From positions 2,852,001 through 2,916,000 of the forward strand of contig NZ_JAUSXM010000001.1 of NCBI RefSeq assembly GCF_030815985.1: a stretch of 64,000 nt of DNA, written 5' to 3'. Both the position numbers and the translations under genes were made by a program. Origin of the DNA: Paenibacillus sp. W2I17. Lineage in GTDB: Bacteria; Bacillota; Bacilli; Paenibacillales; Paenibacillaceae. The first letter of the stretch is position 1, and each line of letters opens with the position of its first letter. The notes under the pieces were generated by a model. It made no database searches, was not told where the DNA came from, and saw only the letters and a program-made list of their open reading frames with translations. Shown one piece after another: positions 35,469 to 45,807 of this stretch.

Positions 35469-38400
35469 TTACTTGTCAATTAAATTGGTAATTTTCAGCA
35501 TCCTTGCAATCAGTGCCGTCACTTCAGCACGCGTCATCGGAGCTTTCGGGCTGAGATGAGTACCTTCGCCCTGAATGATGCCTGCTTCGATCAATTGCCC
35601 CACATCCGCCTTGGCCCAGTTCGATACGCTCGCACCGTCTTTATATTCGGACAGAGCAGAAGTATTCTGACTAACGACAGCTTCGGATTTAATCAGGCGG
35701 TACGCGCGGGCTACCATTGCGAAGCCCTGCTCTCTCGTAATTGGCTGGTTGCCGTAGAAGTTGCCATCGTCATAACCGCGAACGATATCAAATTCATCCG
35801 CAATCGCGAGGGCATTTCCGTACCAGGCGGAAGTCGGTACATCCGGGAAGTTATTCTGCGACGCTTCCTGACGCATCAGACCCAGGCCGAGGACCACGAT
35901 CTCCGCGAACTCGGAACGGGTTACGCTGCGTCCCGGCGAGAACGTGTTATCCCCGTTCCCCTTCAGATCCAGTCGTGCCGCAATGTTATTCACATCCGCT
36001 TGACCCCAATGGGTTTTCACATCCGTGAAATCCTGCGGATTCCAGATTACCGAGTACGTACCGATGCTGCGCAAATCATGGATTTGTGCATAATAACGAT
36101 TGCCGATCTTCGTTACAACGGTTGGCAGATGATATACGCTGCCGTCCGGATTCACTACAACACCCGTCGTAATCCGGTTCGGATCGATGCCTTCCGGGAG
36201 AGCGATGTATTTCGCCGCATAGCCGTTCAATTGACCGGATTTTACGGTTTGACCCCCATGGCTAAACGTCAGGTCCAGATCAACCGGATCAACCAGCAGC
36301 TCATAACCTCCTGCTGCTGCCTTGTTCTTCGCAGATGCAATCAAGGCATCCGAAGAACGCTTGATGTCGATGCGAACACCGATATCGTTCAGCGCTGCAT
36401 TGCCCAATTGACCGGCGACAGCATTCAGGTTCATTTTTCCGACAGGTACCGGATAAATGGCCAGTGGGTTACTTATTTTCAGGCTTGCGCCCTTATCGCC
36501 CAGTTTCTTCAAAGTGTCTGCCGTCAAGCCATCAACCGTCATATCCCCTTCATTTGGCGAGTGAATCGACAGATCCTGGCCTGTACCTTCCGATACAGCT
36601 TTACCCAGCTTGTCCGGGTCTACCTTAACTGACGTTGTCGTACGGCCGTCTGCAGTTGAAGTTGTGCCTGTTGCAAACGGATCGTCTTTGCCGTTCAAAG
36701 TTACGTCGAGATTACCCTTTGGAGCTTCAGGAGTACTTGGTGCTGCTGGCGTTGTTGGAGTCGTGCTTCCGCCACCTCCGCCTCCGCTGTTACCATTATT
36801 TCCATTATTGAATGCACGGAAGACGGTCAGCGTATAGAGTTTTTCCCTTCCGTTAACGGTAACCTTAACAACAATCGTGTTGCTGCCTTCATTCAAAGGC
36901 AATTCATTGCTGGCTTTACCGCTGGCTGCATCCGTCCAGGCACCATTGTTGAGCGAAAACTCAATCTTGGCGTTCGGATCCAGACCTGCAAGCGAGTCCA
37001 GTGTTGGTGTGAAATATACGCTGTACGTTGCAGTAGTAGCAGTGTAATTGTACGTATTCTCAGCAAAAGCCGGTGACAGAGGTATCGAAGTTCCATCGTT
37101 GGCATTCAGCTCGAGACCGGTAAGATGCGATTTTTGAGCAGACTCGACTACGATTGTCTTGGATTGTTTGGTCACTTTTCCATTTTTCAATGCCGTTACA
37201 TCAACCGTATATTTTCCATCCGGCAATTCTGCCGACGGGGTAAAGCTCCAATTTCCATTACTATCTGCTTCTACTTCCCTTGTTTCAATCACTTTGCCGT
37301 TCTCATCCTTCAATTCAACGGTGACTTTCGAATCTTGGTCTACCACACCTTTGAGTTCAGGCTTGGACACGTTGACCAGCCCACCGCTCGGCTCGGTGAT
37401 CAACATGGGTTTCAGCAGCTCTCTCGCTGTTTTCAATTCCTGAAGTGCTTTATCTACTTCTTCTTGAGTTTTGGTTTTGTTGTCAAGCACGGCTCTGGCG
37501 TCTTCCAGAGCTTTTTTATACGCTTGCCATTCCGCTACCATATAATCTTCTTGGTCCAGTTGATCCCCTTCTTCAACGGCTTGCTTAAGATCGGTACTAT
37601 TGACAATAGCAACGGTTTTCTCGGCGATGATATCCAAATTTTCGTCGCCCGCCATGCCGCCGTATTCAATAACATACCCTGTAACATTGTTGCTCAAAGG
37701 GTAATCGTTCCAATGTCCTGCTTCTCTGCCGGGCCCATAAATATGGGCAACATATTCCAAACCAGAATAATTATTAGGTTCACTGGCGGCCCAATTTGCA
37801 TACCCTATTTTTGTGCCGCCCAGATAACCCTCATAGAACTTCTGACCATTCCCGCTATCTTGCTGGCCCTCCGGCCCGGTTACCCAACGCCAGTCACCAG
37901 TATTTACGGGTTCACCGTTTTTCCGTTGGATATCTTGTGCGCCAATCCATCCAAGACCTAACGTCTTTTCTTTTACAAACTCATTCTCTTGAGCATCTGT
38001 AATCGTGACCAGATATCCTTCGCGCCCGAAATAATTGTCGGCGGCAGCCTCATTCTTCGCGGCAGCCCAGGTAATACTGCTTCTCTTATTGATATATTTA
38101 TAAAAATGGCCGTTAGCATCATTTGGAAGGGCATCACCCAAGGCAAACCTAACGGTTCTGACTGACGTATTACTGGAGGTTGTTGAGAACGCAACAGTTG
38201 ATAATGTCTGATTATAGGCTTCCGATGAAGCAGTTCCCTTCAACGTTAAGACACCATTCGCAGGATTATATGTTCCTGTGATTCCTGTCGCTGCGGTAAA
38301 TGTCAATTGATCCCCTGCTTGAAAATTTTCAAGCAGCACGGTGGCAGCGTCCAGATTTATTGTATAAGGGGAGTCTTGAATCAGAATTCCAGGATCAATA

Positions 38401-38600
38401 ACGGCCCCGGACGATTGCTCTCCGTCCACAATATCGTATCTGGTTGTACCACCTGATGTGGATATTAAAGCTTCGCCTGCATCAGCTGCACTTGCTGTCG
38501 TCGGGAACATTGCTGGTGGTAAACCGCCCACGGTCAGAGCCGCTGCGAGAAATAATGCTCCATGCTTTTTCTTAAGAAACTTGTTGTTTTGTTTTGACAC
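35469..38600 (-). CDS. SLH-anchored surface protein with C-type lectin-like domain
   Basis: 1043 aa. A signal peptide ends near TTASAA. Approximate order: cadherin-like repeat (to 160), C-type lectin-like domain with WAAAKNEA, GYLVTITDAQENEF, WIGAQD, EPNNYSG and GHWNDYP (165-335), FIVAR-like helical segment (345-405), Ig-like domain (408-495), cadherin-like beta domain (500-605), Gly/Pro linker, an unknown beta region, then three SLH repeats (870-1043, TRSEFAE, TREQGFA, TRAEVTA) that bind pyruvylated wall polymer. GTG at 38600 follows GGGGGAAAGG. Possible adhesin or glycan-binding protein. Confidence 0.92.
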   Translation of the reverse strand: MSKQNNKFLKKKHGALFLAAALTVGGLPPAMFPTTASAADAGEALISTSGGTTRYDIVDGEQSSGAVIDPGILIQDSPYTINLDAATVLLENFQAGDQLTFTAATGITGTYNPANGVLTLKGTASSEAYNQTLSTVAFSTTSSNTSVRTVRFALGDALPNDANGHFYKYINKRSSITWAAAKNEAAADNYFGREGYLVTITDAQENEFVKEKTLGLGWIGAQDIQRKNGEPVNTGDWRWVTGPEGQQDSGNGQKFYEGYLGGTKIGYANWAASEPNNYSGLEYVAHIYGPGREAGHWNDYPLSNNVTGYVIEYGGMAGDENLDIIAEKTVAIVNSTDLKQAVEEGDQLDQEDYMVAEWQAYKKALEDARAVLDNKTKTQEEVDKALQELKTARELLKPMLITEPSGGLVNVSKPELKGVVDQDSKVTVELKDENGKVIETREVEADSNGNWSFTPSAELPDGKYTVDVTALKNGKVTKQSKTIVVESAQKSHLTGLELNANDGTSIPLSPAFAENTYNYTATTATYSVYFTPTLDSLAGLDPNAKIEFSLNNGAWTDAASGKASNELPLNEGSNTIVVKVTVNGREKLYTLTVFRAFNNGNNGNSGGGGGGSTTPTTPAAPSTPEAPKGNLDVTLNGKDDPFATGTTSTADGRTTTSVKVDPDKLGKAVSEGTGQDLSIHSPNEGDMTVDGLTADTLKKLGDKGASLKISNPLAIYPVPVGKMNLNAVAGQLGNAALNDIGVRIDIKRSSDALIASAKNKAAAGGYELLVDPVDLDLTFSHGGQTVKSGQLNGYAAKYIALPEGIDPNRITTGVVVNPDGSVYHLPTVVTKIGNRYYAQIHDLRSIGTYSVIWNPQDFTDVKTHWGQADVNNIAARLDLKGNGDNTFSPGRSVTRSEFAEIVVLGLGLMRQEASQNNFPDVPTSAWYGNALAIADEFDIVRGYDDGNFYGNQPITREQGFAMVARAYRLIKSEAVVSQNTSALSEYKDGASVSNWAKADVGQLIEAGIIQGEGTHLSPKAPMTRAEVTALIARMLKITNLIDK

Positions 38601-38832
38601 GTACCTTTCCCCCAATTCTTTTTTAGACTTTCTGATGTAGACAAATCCTTTTTAGCACTTTTTCATATGAGCAAATGTTTTTCTTTTTTTCGATGATCCC
38701 CCTAATTTAATTATCAATTTATGAAGTTACCTCATGTTGGATTGTAAAAATAGAGCTCTATTTTCCATCCAATCTCTTCTAATTAACATGGGGTTATATT
38801 CTCGACAATTCCCCACAGTTTCTGCAACTCAT

Positions 38833-39103
38833 ATTTTAACGATTGAATCTATACAAAAACTATACAACTCATCTGGCCGGGTAGTAATCTGCACATATAC
38901 TGCATCAAAATGGTTCGTTAAATCCTGGATGGTTGCAATAGAGTAGGAATGATCCACAGTTTCTTATTTGGCTCCCACCGTCTGCCCTTTAACTGACGAA
39001 TGCGTTGAATATGTACAGCGTTATAGGGAATATGGACATGCAATGAGTCAGCTGAACCTTTAGTTACTGTGTTTGTCTCTTCAGTTTTGGCCTTATCATT
39101 CAT
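38833..39103 (-). pseudogene. Recombinase relic C (N-terminal part only)
   Basis: ATG at 39103 follows AAAGGATAG and reads MNDKAKTEETNTVTKGSADS, HIPYNAVHIQRIRQLKGRRW and EPNKKLWIIP, matching relic A (MNDDTTTEETITITKG...WIIP). After a one-base shift it goes on TIATIQDLTNHFDAVYVQIT to a stop near 38833. No catalytic part remains. Confidence 0.8.
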
Positions 39104-39157
39104 ACGAAACTATCCTTTGACTGAATTGGGTATGTGATTCTATGGGGATTTGGAAAA

Positions 39158-39208
39158 CAAAAAAAGGAAGATCATTCTTCATCCCGTATAGGAGTCAGAT
39201 GACCTTCC
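39158..39208 (-). terminator. Conserved hairpin upstream of recombinase, copy C
   Basis: GGAAGGTCATCTGACTCC pairs with the GGGATGAAGAATGATCTTCC side and is followed by TTTTTTTG on the minus strand. Third copy of the element at 12094 and 20892. Confidence 0.65.
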
Positions 39209-39240
39209 GATGCTTTCGAAACATATATGATTTTTTAAAA

Positions 39241-39480
39241 GGTGGAGCGGAGCGCGGCTTGTGCAATGGCAAGCCGCGTAAGGGTGAGGTGCTGCGCCCA
39301 ATGGGTGCAGCACCTTCTTGAGACACACCGCGTTCATTAGCGCGGTGCTCATCATTGCAGCATCACGATTGCGACGCCGTGATGCATGCAAAAAAAGCGC
39401 CACGACTGCATAGTCGTGGCGCTTCCTCATGCTACATGGCACCAATTAGCCATGTAGCTTATCTCAAGCCGCTGCACCTA
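39241..39480 (-). repeat. Multi-hairpin repeat, copy 3
   Basis: The most complete copy. Stems in order: GCGCGGCTT/AAGCCGCG, GAGGTGCTGC/GCAGCACCTTC, CACCGCG/CGCGGTG, GCATCACG/CGTGATGC, AGCGCCACGAC/GTCGTGGCGCT with T run, CATGCTACATGGC/GCCATGTAGC, GCCGCTGC/GCAGCGGC. The last stem includes the stop codon of the radical SAM gene. It lies directly upstream of recombinase relic C. Confidence 0.82.
39391..39424 (-). terminator. Terminator after the radical SAM gene, inside the repeat
   Basis: AAGCGCCACGACTATGCAGT with GTCGTGGCGCTT gives an 11-12 bp stem, followed by TTTTTTT on the minus strand. Confidence 0.85.
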
Positions 39481-41520
39481 CATGGCAGCGGCTTCTTCTC
39501 CCAGCGGCAGCGTGTAATACTGCGCCTGCTGCCCTTCGTGCTGCTGGTACACAACGACCAGCAGCGTCCGGCCTTTCGCGGCAAGCGGGCTGGCGCCAGC
39601 TAGCACACGCTCAAGCCGGAACGGAAGCACATCCAATACGGTGTGCTTCTGCAGTTCTTTTTCGCCGAGACCAAGGTCGGCGAAAGCACGGGCACCCATG
39701 ACCGTCTGTGCGGTCATGGCCGAGGTCATCGGCAACGCACGCGAAGCGTTGCCGTCCACCATGTCCGCCGCTCCATCCGCGGCGGACCCTGTTGCGTCGC
39801 CCGAAGTGAGCGACGCTGCATCCCCGGCTTCGCTGCCGATTACACCCGCCGCATTCGCGGCAGAGTCTTCCTCGGCAGCAGCCGAACTTGCCACAGCGGC
39901 ACTCGGACCCGTGCCGCTGCTTTCCAGCCATGCCGTGCCTGCGGCGCCGGCGACACGTGGCAGTCGAACGTCCTCCGGACGTTCAGCCAACGTTTTCATA
40001 TAACCCGCCCACTGGTCTTTCTGGAGCGGATCTTCCCACCAGATTTTGCGTGGTTTGTATTTGTGACCGAGGAAATAATCCAGCTTCATCAAGCCGAGCA
40101 CGATATCCATATGCGGCGTATTCCGCGACTCCAGGAAGCTGTGCAGACGAGTGAACAGATCCTCCAGTTGGTGACCGATCTTCTGCCAACCTTGACCCTC
40201 CCAATAATCCCCGAACGCCTGGAAGAAATCAAACGGCGAGTTGAACTCCTGCTCCATCAGATACTTCAGCGTATAGTCCATCCGATGTGCGTTCCAGTAT
40301 TTCTCCAATACATCCTCCAGCCGCTTCAAGCGCACGATGTCACTGAACGGCAGCACGTCACTGCCCAGAATCTCATACGGCGCGTGATCCATGTACGTGT
40401 AGTTGTACTTTTCCGCATCCAGACGCAGACCCGTACCGCGCAGCATTTTAAGGAATCCGAGTTGAAGTTCTTCCGGCCCCAGTGCAAACACATCGTTAAA
40501 CGTTTTGCGGAACGTATTGTAATCTTCCTCCGGCAGTCCGGCGATGAGATCCAGATGCTGGTCGATTTTACCGCTGGCTTTCACCTTGTTCACGGTACGA
40601 CTCAGCTTGGTAAAGTTCTGGCGACGTTTCACCAGTTCATTTGTCGGATCATTCGTAGACTGAACCCCGATCTCGAACCGGAACGTGCCCGGAGGCGCAT
40701 TCTCTGCCAGATAATCCAGTACTTCGGGACGCATAATATCCGCCGTAATTTCAAACTGGAACACCGTCCCCTGATGATTCTCGATCAGGAATTTGAACAT
40801 TTCGAGCGCATAATCCCGCTTGATGTTGAACGTCCGGTCCACAAACTTGATCAGCTTCGCACCCTTCTCAATCAGATACAGAATATCCGACTTCGTCCGC
40901 TCAATATCGTAATACCGCACGCCGACCTCAATACTGGACAGACAGAACTGACAACTGAACGGACAGCCCCGACTGGTCTCAAAATAAACAACCCGTTTCC
41001 CAAGATCCGGGATATCCTCTTCAAATCGATGCGGTGACGGCAGATCGTTCAGATCCGCCTTTGGCCGCCCTGGCATGAGAATGACCTCTTCCCCTTTGCG
41101 ATACGCCAGTCCATAGACAAAGTGGAACTTCTTGCTTCCTTCCAGCTCCGTCAAAAGCTGATGCAACGTCTCTTCCCCTTCACCCATCACGATGAAATCA
41201 ACATTGGGAATCCGGTTCATCCAATATTCCGTGTCGTAGGACACTTCCGGCCCGCCCAGCAGAATTTTCACATTCGGCATAACCTTTTTCAGATTATCAA
41301 TGACCTTGATCGTCTCTTCAATGTTCCATATATAACAAGAGAAACCAATCACGTCCGCGCCGCGCTGGTACAGATCAGACACAATATTCATCACCGGGTC
41401 CTTGATCGTATACTCCGCCAGATCAATATCAAAATCCTTCTCACTGTATGCCTTCAGACACCGCAAGGCCAAGGAGGTATGGATGTACTTTGCATTTAAT
41501 GTAGAAAGAATAACCTTCAT
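39478..41520 (-). CDS. B12-binding-domain radical SAM protein
   Basis: 680 aa. An N-terminal cobalamin-binding-type domain (VILSTLNAKYIHTSLALRCL, GADVIGFSCYIWN, LGGPEVSYD), then a radical SAM core with the cluster motif CPFSCQFC preceded by YFETSRG, and RFEIGVQSTN. A DUF4080-like C-terminal region follows. Residues ~570-630 form an Ala/Ser/Gly/Asp-rich insertion, so the protein is longer than usual; the ending LERVLAGASPLAAKG is complex again. Substrate unknown. The long opposite-strand frames here are shadows. Confidence 0.9.
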   Translation of the reverse strand: MKVILSTLNAKYIHTSLALRCLKAYSEKDFDIDLAEYTIKDPVMNIVSDLYQRGADVIGFSCYIWNIEETIKVIDNLKKVMPNVKILLGGPEVSYDTEYWMNRIPNVDFIVMGEGEETLHQLLTELEGSKKFHFVYGLAYRKGEEVILMPGRPKADLNDLPSPHRFEEDIPDLGKRVVYFETSRGCPFSCQFCLSSIEVGVRYYDIERTKSDILYLIEKGAKLIKFVDRTFNIKRDYALEMFKFLIENHQGTVFQFEITADIMRPEVLDYLAENAPPGTFRFEIGVQSTNDPTNELVKRRQNFTKLSRTVNKVKASGKIDQHLDLIAGLPEEDYNTFRKTFNDVFALGPEELQLGFLKMLRGTGLRLDAEKYNYTYMDHAPYEILGSDVLPFSDIVRLKRLEDVLEKYWNAHRMDYTLKYLMEQEFNSPFDFFQAFGDYWEGQGWQKIGHQLEDLFTRLHSFLESRNTPHMDIVLGLMKLDYFLGHKYKPRKIWWEDPLQKDQWAGYMKTLAERPEDVRLPRVAGAAGTAWLESSGTGPSAAVASSAAAEEDSAANAAGVIGSEAGDAASLTSGDATGSAADGAADMVDGNASRALPMTSAMTAQTVMGARAFADLGLGEKELQKHTVLDVLPFRLERVLAGASPLAAKGRTLLVVVYQQHEGQQAQYYTLPLGEEAAAM

Positions 41521-41991
41521 GGTTCACAACCTTTGCCTGGACACCCAGACCATATTTTTTGGTAAAAAGAAAGCTGCACAGCCATCCTGTCCCGGATGCT
41601 GTTCATCTAAACCTCTTTTGAACTAGCCACTCCATGCCTCATGGACATATCCAACTTTTGTCTTTCAAAGAGTGGACACTCTTTTCAAAAAGACATATAC
41701 ACCCCGCCAAATGAAAACCACAACATACAGTATAAAACCCATATAATAAAACTACATGCTGTATACGATACGGTCAGCCATTTCTAACCCCAATGTCCAC
41801 CCTGAAAGACAATTCGCCACCATTTGTCCACTCTACAGAGACACGATAATCAACTTCAAACTCAACTTCAACTTGTAAAAGACCTCAATAGTGTTCAATT
41901 ATCTATCATCTTTTCAATCATTTAAGCTTTACGCACATGAACTTCAAATATTGTAAAGTCCGATATCTAACAATTCATACTCATTCCACAC
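41521..41991. other. Intergenic stretch, no gene seen
   Basis: AT-rich, with short frames only and no ribosome-binding-site/start combination. A small hairpin, AAAGAGTGGACACTCTTT near 41667, is the only structure noted. Confidence 0.6.
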
Positions 41992-43872
41992 TCACTCATA
42001 CTCGTAAAACGCATCATCATCCGTATCCACTTCTTCGCCCGATTGCTTCTGGAAAAACTCCAGGAACGGCAGTCCGTACTTGCGGTACTTGACCTCACCG
42101 ACCCCTTTGATATCCAGCATGTCACGTTCTGTCTGTGGACATACCACACTCATCTCACGCAGGGTCGCATCATTGAAGATAATGTACGATGGTACATGCT
42201 CTTTCGCCGCCAGATCACGCCGGATCAGGCGCAACTGTTCAAATACCGTCTCATTAACCGCAGATGGCATCGCATCGCGCCCACGACGTCCGCCATAGTT
42301 CGTACCCGAAGCCGTCGCCGCTGTTTTGCGGACGACACGTTGCATCACTTCACGCTGGCCTTTGAGCACTTCCACCGCTAGTGGTTGCAGACGTACAACC
42401 GGATACTGTCCCTCAGACAGCATCAGATACCCTTCGGATACCATCACGTTGATGATCTCCGATATCTCACGCTCTGTCCGATTGCCCATCACACCGTAGG
42501 TTGGCAGAGAGTTGAAGCCATAATCAAGCACTTTTTTGGCACGGGAACCTTTGAGCACCGAAGCGACCAGCGATACACCATACCGTTCACGCATGCGGTG
42601 AATGCAGCTGAATATTTTCTGTGCATCAATCGTCATGTCTACCAGCTCGCGGTCGTCCGTACAGGAACTGCAAATACCGCAAGGTGTATCGTCATGCACC
42701 TCACCGAAATAATCCAGCTGTGCACTGCGCAGACAGCGGGTCGTGTAACAGTAATCCACCATCTGTTGCAGCTTCCGGTAATCGTTCTGTTTACGGTCGC
42801 CCTCCATCGGATTCTGCTCAATCAGAAACTTCTGGGTGATAATGTCCTGTGCCCCGAATAACAGAATACACTGACTTGGCTCTCCATCCCGGCCTGCACG
42901 TCCGGCTTCCTGCACGTATGCCTCCATATTTTTCGGCATGCTGTTATGAATAACGTAACGCACGTTCGACTTATCAATCCCCATCCCAAACGCATTGGTC
43001 GCCACCATCACTCGGATATCATCGTACAAAAAAGCTTCCTGGCTCTGCGAGCGTTCATCGTCCGTCATCCCAGCATGATAGCGTCCTGCGGGCAATCCCG
43101 CCTGCAACAAACGCTGATGCAGATCGTCCACATCCTTACGGGTCGCGGCGTATATAATACCTGGCTCGCTGGCATGCTCGCGCGCGTAATTCAGGACAAA
43201 ATCCTTCTTGCTCTCACCGCGTAGCACGCTAAACGCCAAATTATCCCGCCCAAGTCCGGTCACATATGTCTGCGGGTCCTGCAAACGCAGCAACCGCAGA
43301 ATATCGCCCATGACCTCGGGCGTCGCTGTAGCCGTAAAGGCCGCAACCACCGGCCGCTCCGGCAAACTGTCCACAAACGGCGCTACCGCCAGGTAGCTTG
43401 TCCGAAAATCATGCCCCCACTGCGATACACAGTGGGCCTCATCCACGGCAACGCACGAGATCGGCAAATAGCCCATCTCCTCGCGGAACCAATCCAGCTC
43501 CAGTCGCTCAGGCGCGACATAGAGCAACTTCAGCTCACCGCGCTGCGCCGCGCGGATACGATCATTCACTTCTTTGCCGCTAAGTGTACTATTAATATAC
43601 GCGGCAGCAATTCCGGCGGTCGTCAACGCATCGACCTGGTCCTTCATCAATGAGATCAACGGGGAGACAACAAGCGTCAGACCCGAATATAACAGAGCGG
43701 GGATCTGATAACAGATCGACTTACCGCCCCCGGTTGGCATAATGCCCAACGTATCTTCACGTTCGAGCAGGCTGGCTACGATCTTTTTCTGTCCCTCACG
43801 GAAGTCGGGGTAGCCATAATATTTTTGCAGGAGACCCTGCGCTTCTTCTAATGTAGGTGTTTGCACACTCAT
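41992..43872 (-). CDS. recQ: ATP-dependent DNA helicase RecQ
   Basis: 626 aa. Superfamily 2 helicase: [10 protein letters not shown] (motif 0), [13 protein letters not shown] (Walker A), [15 protein letters not shown] (DEAH), [10 protein letters not shown], then the RQC zinc site ([16 protein letters not shown]) and a C-terminal HRDC domain ([20 protein letters not shown]). Unwinds DNA in recombination and repair. Length and order typical. Single-gene unit. Confidence 0.95.
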   Translation of the reverse strand: MSVQTPTLEEAQGLLQKYYGYPDFREGQKKIVASLLEREDTLGIMPTGGGKSICYQIPALLYSGLTLVVSPLISLMKDQVDALTTAGIAAAYINSTLSGKEVNDRIRAAQRGELKLLYVAPERLELDWFREEMGYLPISCVAVDEAHCVSQWGHDFRTSYLAVAPFVDSLPERPVVAAFTATATPEVMGDILRLLRLQDPQTYVTGLGRDNLAFSVLRGESKKDFVLNYAREHASEPGIIYAATRKDVDDLHQRLLQAGLPAGRYHAGMTDDERSQSQEAFLYDDIRVMVATNAFGMGIDKSNVRYVIHNSMPKNMEAYVQEAGRAGRDGEPSQCILLFGAQDIITQKFLIEQNPMEGDRKQNDYRKLQQMVDYCYTTRCLRSAQLDYFGEVHDDTPCGICSSCTDDRELVDMTIDAQKIFSCIHRMRERYGVSLVASVLKGSRAKKVLDYGFNSLPTYGVMGNRTEREISEIINVMVSEGYLMLSEGQYPVVRLQPLAVEVLKGQREVMQRVVRKTAATASGTNYGGRRGRDAMPSAVNETVFEQLRLIRRDLAAKEHVPSYIIFNDATLREMSVVCPQTERDMLDIKGVGEVKYRKYGLPFLEFFQKQSGEEVDTDDDAFYEYE

Positions 43873-44315
43873 GTAAAGACTCCTTACTTATCACCGGTGT
43901 TTTTCCACCAGCTTGGTCCGATCCGATTCTGACATCCGAAAGCGGCTCATATCCCGCATCCTTGACAACAAAATGGCGTTCTCATGACTTGTCCGTCAAG
44001 CAAACGCCGCTCCCTTTAGTTTAACGGCCCAGCCCCGAATGAGCAACCGCGTTTTACTGTAAAACGTTTGAAGCTTCTTCATCAAAATAAAAACAACCGT
44101 CCTGCCCTAGTTGGACAAAACGATTGCATCTAATTTTGACAAACTACTACACCCTCCAGAGACTGTTTCGTACTGGTTATACTTCTGATCTTTCTATTAC
44201 TAAATTCATACTCAGATAAGCCGCTTGTTTTGGCAATCTTCTATTTCAATCTATTTTCCCTATTTCATAATAACACTTCAAACCCTTCTGTCCTCATCTG
44301 TCCCAATTCGTCTCC
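43873..44315. other. Intergenic stretch, no gene seen
   Basis: Only short frames without start signals between recQ and the glycosyltransferase gene. No strong hairpin or promoter could be assigned. Confidence 0.55.
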
Positions 44316-45446
44316 CTACTTACGCGGTGACACTTCACCACGTTCTTCCCGCTCTTTCATCTCTTTGCGTACCACCACTTCGAGCTTCTGGCGATTGGCA
44401 AGCAATCCGGGATCGTTGGGCAAGTACTCACGGGCTTTGGTGTTATACATCAATGCCTGCTCCCAGTTGCCCAGATGAGCATAACAAAGGGATAAACGAG
44501 CATGTGGCAGCCATGTACGGCAAGCCATAGGCACCGGGCGCAGACCCGGATCGCGGCTGCTCACGTCCACCGCCTGCATATACCAGTAGATGGCCGAGAC
44601 GGGTTCCTGCCGCTCATGGAAACAGGCCGCAATGGCGCAGCAGAAATCCGCATGTGGCAGATCATACTGGAACGACTGCAGCAATGCACCCAGCTTACGG
44701 CCCGGCTCACCCAGTCGTTCATAACATTCCGCCAGCCGCGCGCAGGCAATCAGGCGATCCTCGCGGTAACCGCTTGGCTGCTCCAGCAGCTTCGCGTAAC
44801 CGCGTGCCGCCGCCGCATAACGCTGGCGGTCATAACATTCGCCTGCATAATAAAACAGCAGGCGACCTTGGGCTACGCCCTCTTCGGCGATCCATTTGCG
44901 CAGAATGCGCACGTTTCGCGCCGAATGATGTCCCGCTTCGCGGCGATGCGTAACGGCAATGTCTGCCGTAATAACCTCGCCCCGCGGGAAGCTAAGCTGC
45001 TCGTGCAGCCGGCCATGCCAGCGGCACCCGGCATCCCGCTTGACCAGGCGAAGGCGTCGGTCCGTCACAAGTGGACTCTCCTCCGCTCCCTCGGCCAGCG
45101 TGTAGTTCAAGATCACAGCTTCCGTCTCCTCCCCAGACGGAAGCTGCTGCTTCAACACCTCCAGCTTCGCCCGTTCCGCGGGCAGCAGCACATCATCCGC
45201 ATCCAGCCACAGGATATACTCCTGCGTGGCCTTGGCGAATGACTCATTCCGCGCTGCGGCAAAGTCTTCCTTCCATTCATACGTGAAGACCTGGTCGGTA
45301 TACTGCGCAGCGATGTCCATCGTGCGATCCGATGAACCAGTATCCACAATGACGATCTCGTCCGCGATGCTGGCAACCGAGTCCAGACAGCGTGCCAGCG
45401 TGCGTTCCTCGTTCTTCACAATCATGCACAGACTGATGGTGATCAC
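44316..45446 (-). CDS. Family 2 glycosyltransferase with C-terminal TPR-like repeats
   Basis: 376 aa. The N-terminal GT-A fold has MITISLCMIVKNEERTLARC, DEIVIVDTGSSDRT, ARNESFAKA and the metal-binding LDADDVL. The second half is helical with tetratricopeptide-type spacing (CARLAECYERLGEPGRKLGA, LSLCYAHLGNWEQALMYNTK). Typical of enzymes decorating surface glycans, flagellin or SLH proteins. Downstream end of the glycan cluster. Confidence 0.9.
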   Translation of the reverse strand: MITISLCMIVKNEERTLARCLDSVASIADEIVIVDTGSSDRTMDIAAQYTDQVFTYEWKEDFAAARNESFAKATQEYILWLDADDVLLPAERAKLEVLKQQLPSGEETEAVILNYTLAEGAEESPLVTDRRLRLVKRDAGCRWHGRLHEQLSFPRGEVITADIAVTHRREAGHHSARNVRILRKWIAEEGVAQGRLLFYYAGECYDRQRYAAAARGYAKLLEQPSGYREDRLIACARLAECYERLGEPGRKLGALLQSFQYDLPHADFCCAIAACFHERQEPVSAIYWYMQAVDVSSRDPGLRPVPMACRTWLPHARLSLCYAHLGNWEQALMYNTKAREYLPNDPGLLANRQKLEVVVRKEMKEREERGEVSPRK

Positions 45447-45807
45447 GTTTTGAGCCCCTTCCTGTCGTACGCGTATTGCGAAATGTCATAACGATTTGCT
45501 TTCGTTGGTTAAATACTTCGAACAAAGTCTATCGTAATTTGAACTAAAAGATATTTACACTGGACACTCCGATAACAGAACAACCTTCCGATCGTTGTTA
45601 TCCCAAGGCGAAGCATATGCTTCCGATGCAGCTTTCATTCAGAACGCTTTTAGCTCCGCTTCTTGAAATACTTTTTGTTTTCTCCGTTTCGTGTAAATGT
45701 TTATTCCAATTTATTTGGCATTTGGTATTGGTCACGGAATTCATATCATTTTCACTGTGGCTAACGAACTGAGGCGACGCTATTTGTTGTATTTCAGCCA
45801 CTTGGAA

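Noticed and set aside
35556..36632. 358-codon plus-strand frame opposite the SLH gene
   Set aside because: Shadow of the SLH repeats and beta region; no start signal or recognizable domain.
37125..37961. 278-codon plus-strand frame opposite the SLH gene
   Set aside because: Overlaps the lectin-like and Ig-like regions on the other strand; Phe/Ile-rich nonsense text.
39643..41037. 464-codon plus-strand frame opposite the radical SAM gene
   Set aside because: The minus strand encodes a motif-complete protein; the opposite frame has biased composition and no ribosome binding site.
42385..42861. 158-codon plus-strand frame opposite recQ
   Set aside because: Shadow of the RecQ zinc and helicase regions; no start signal.
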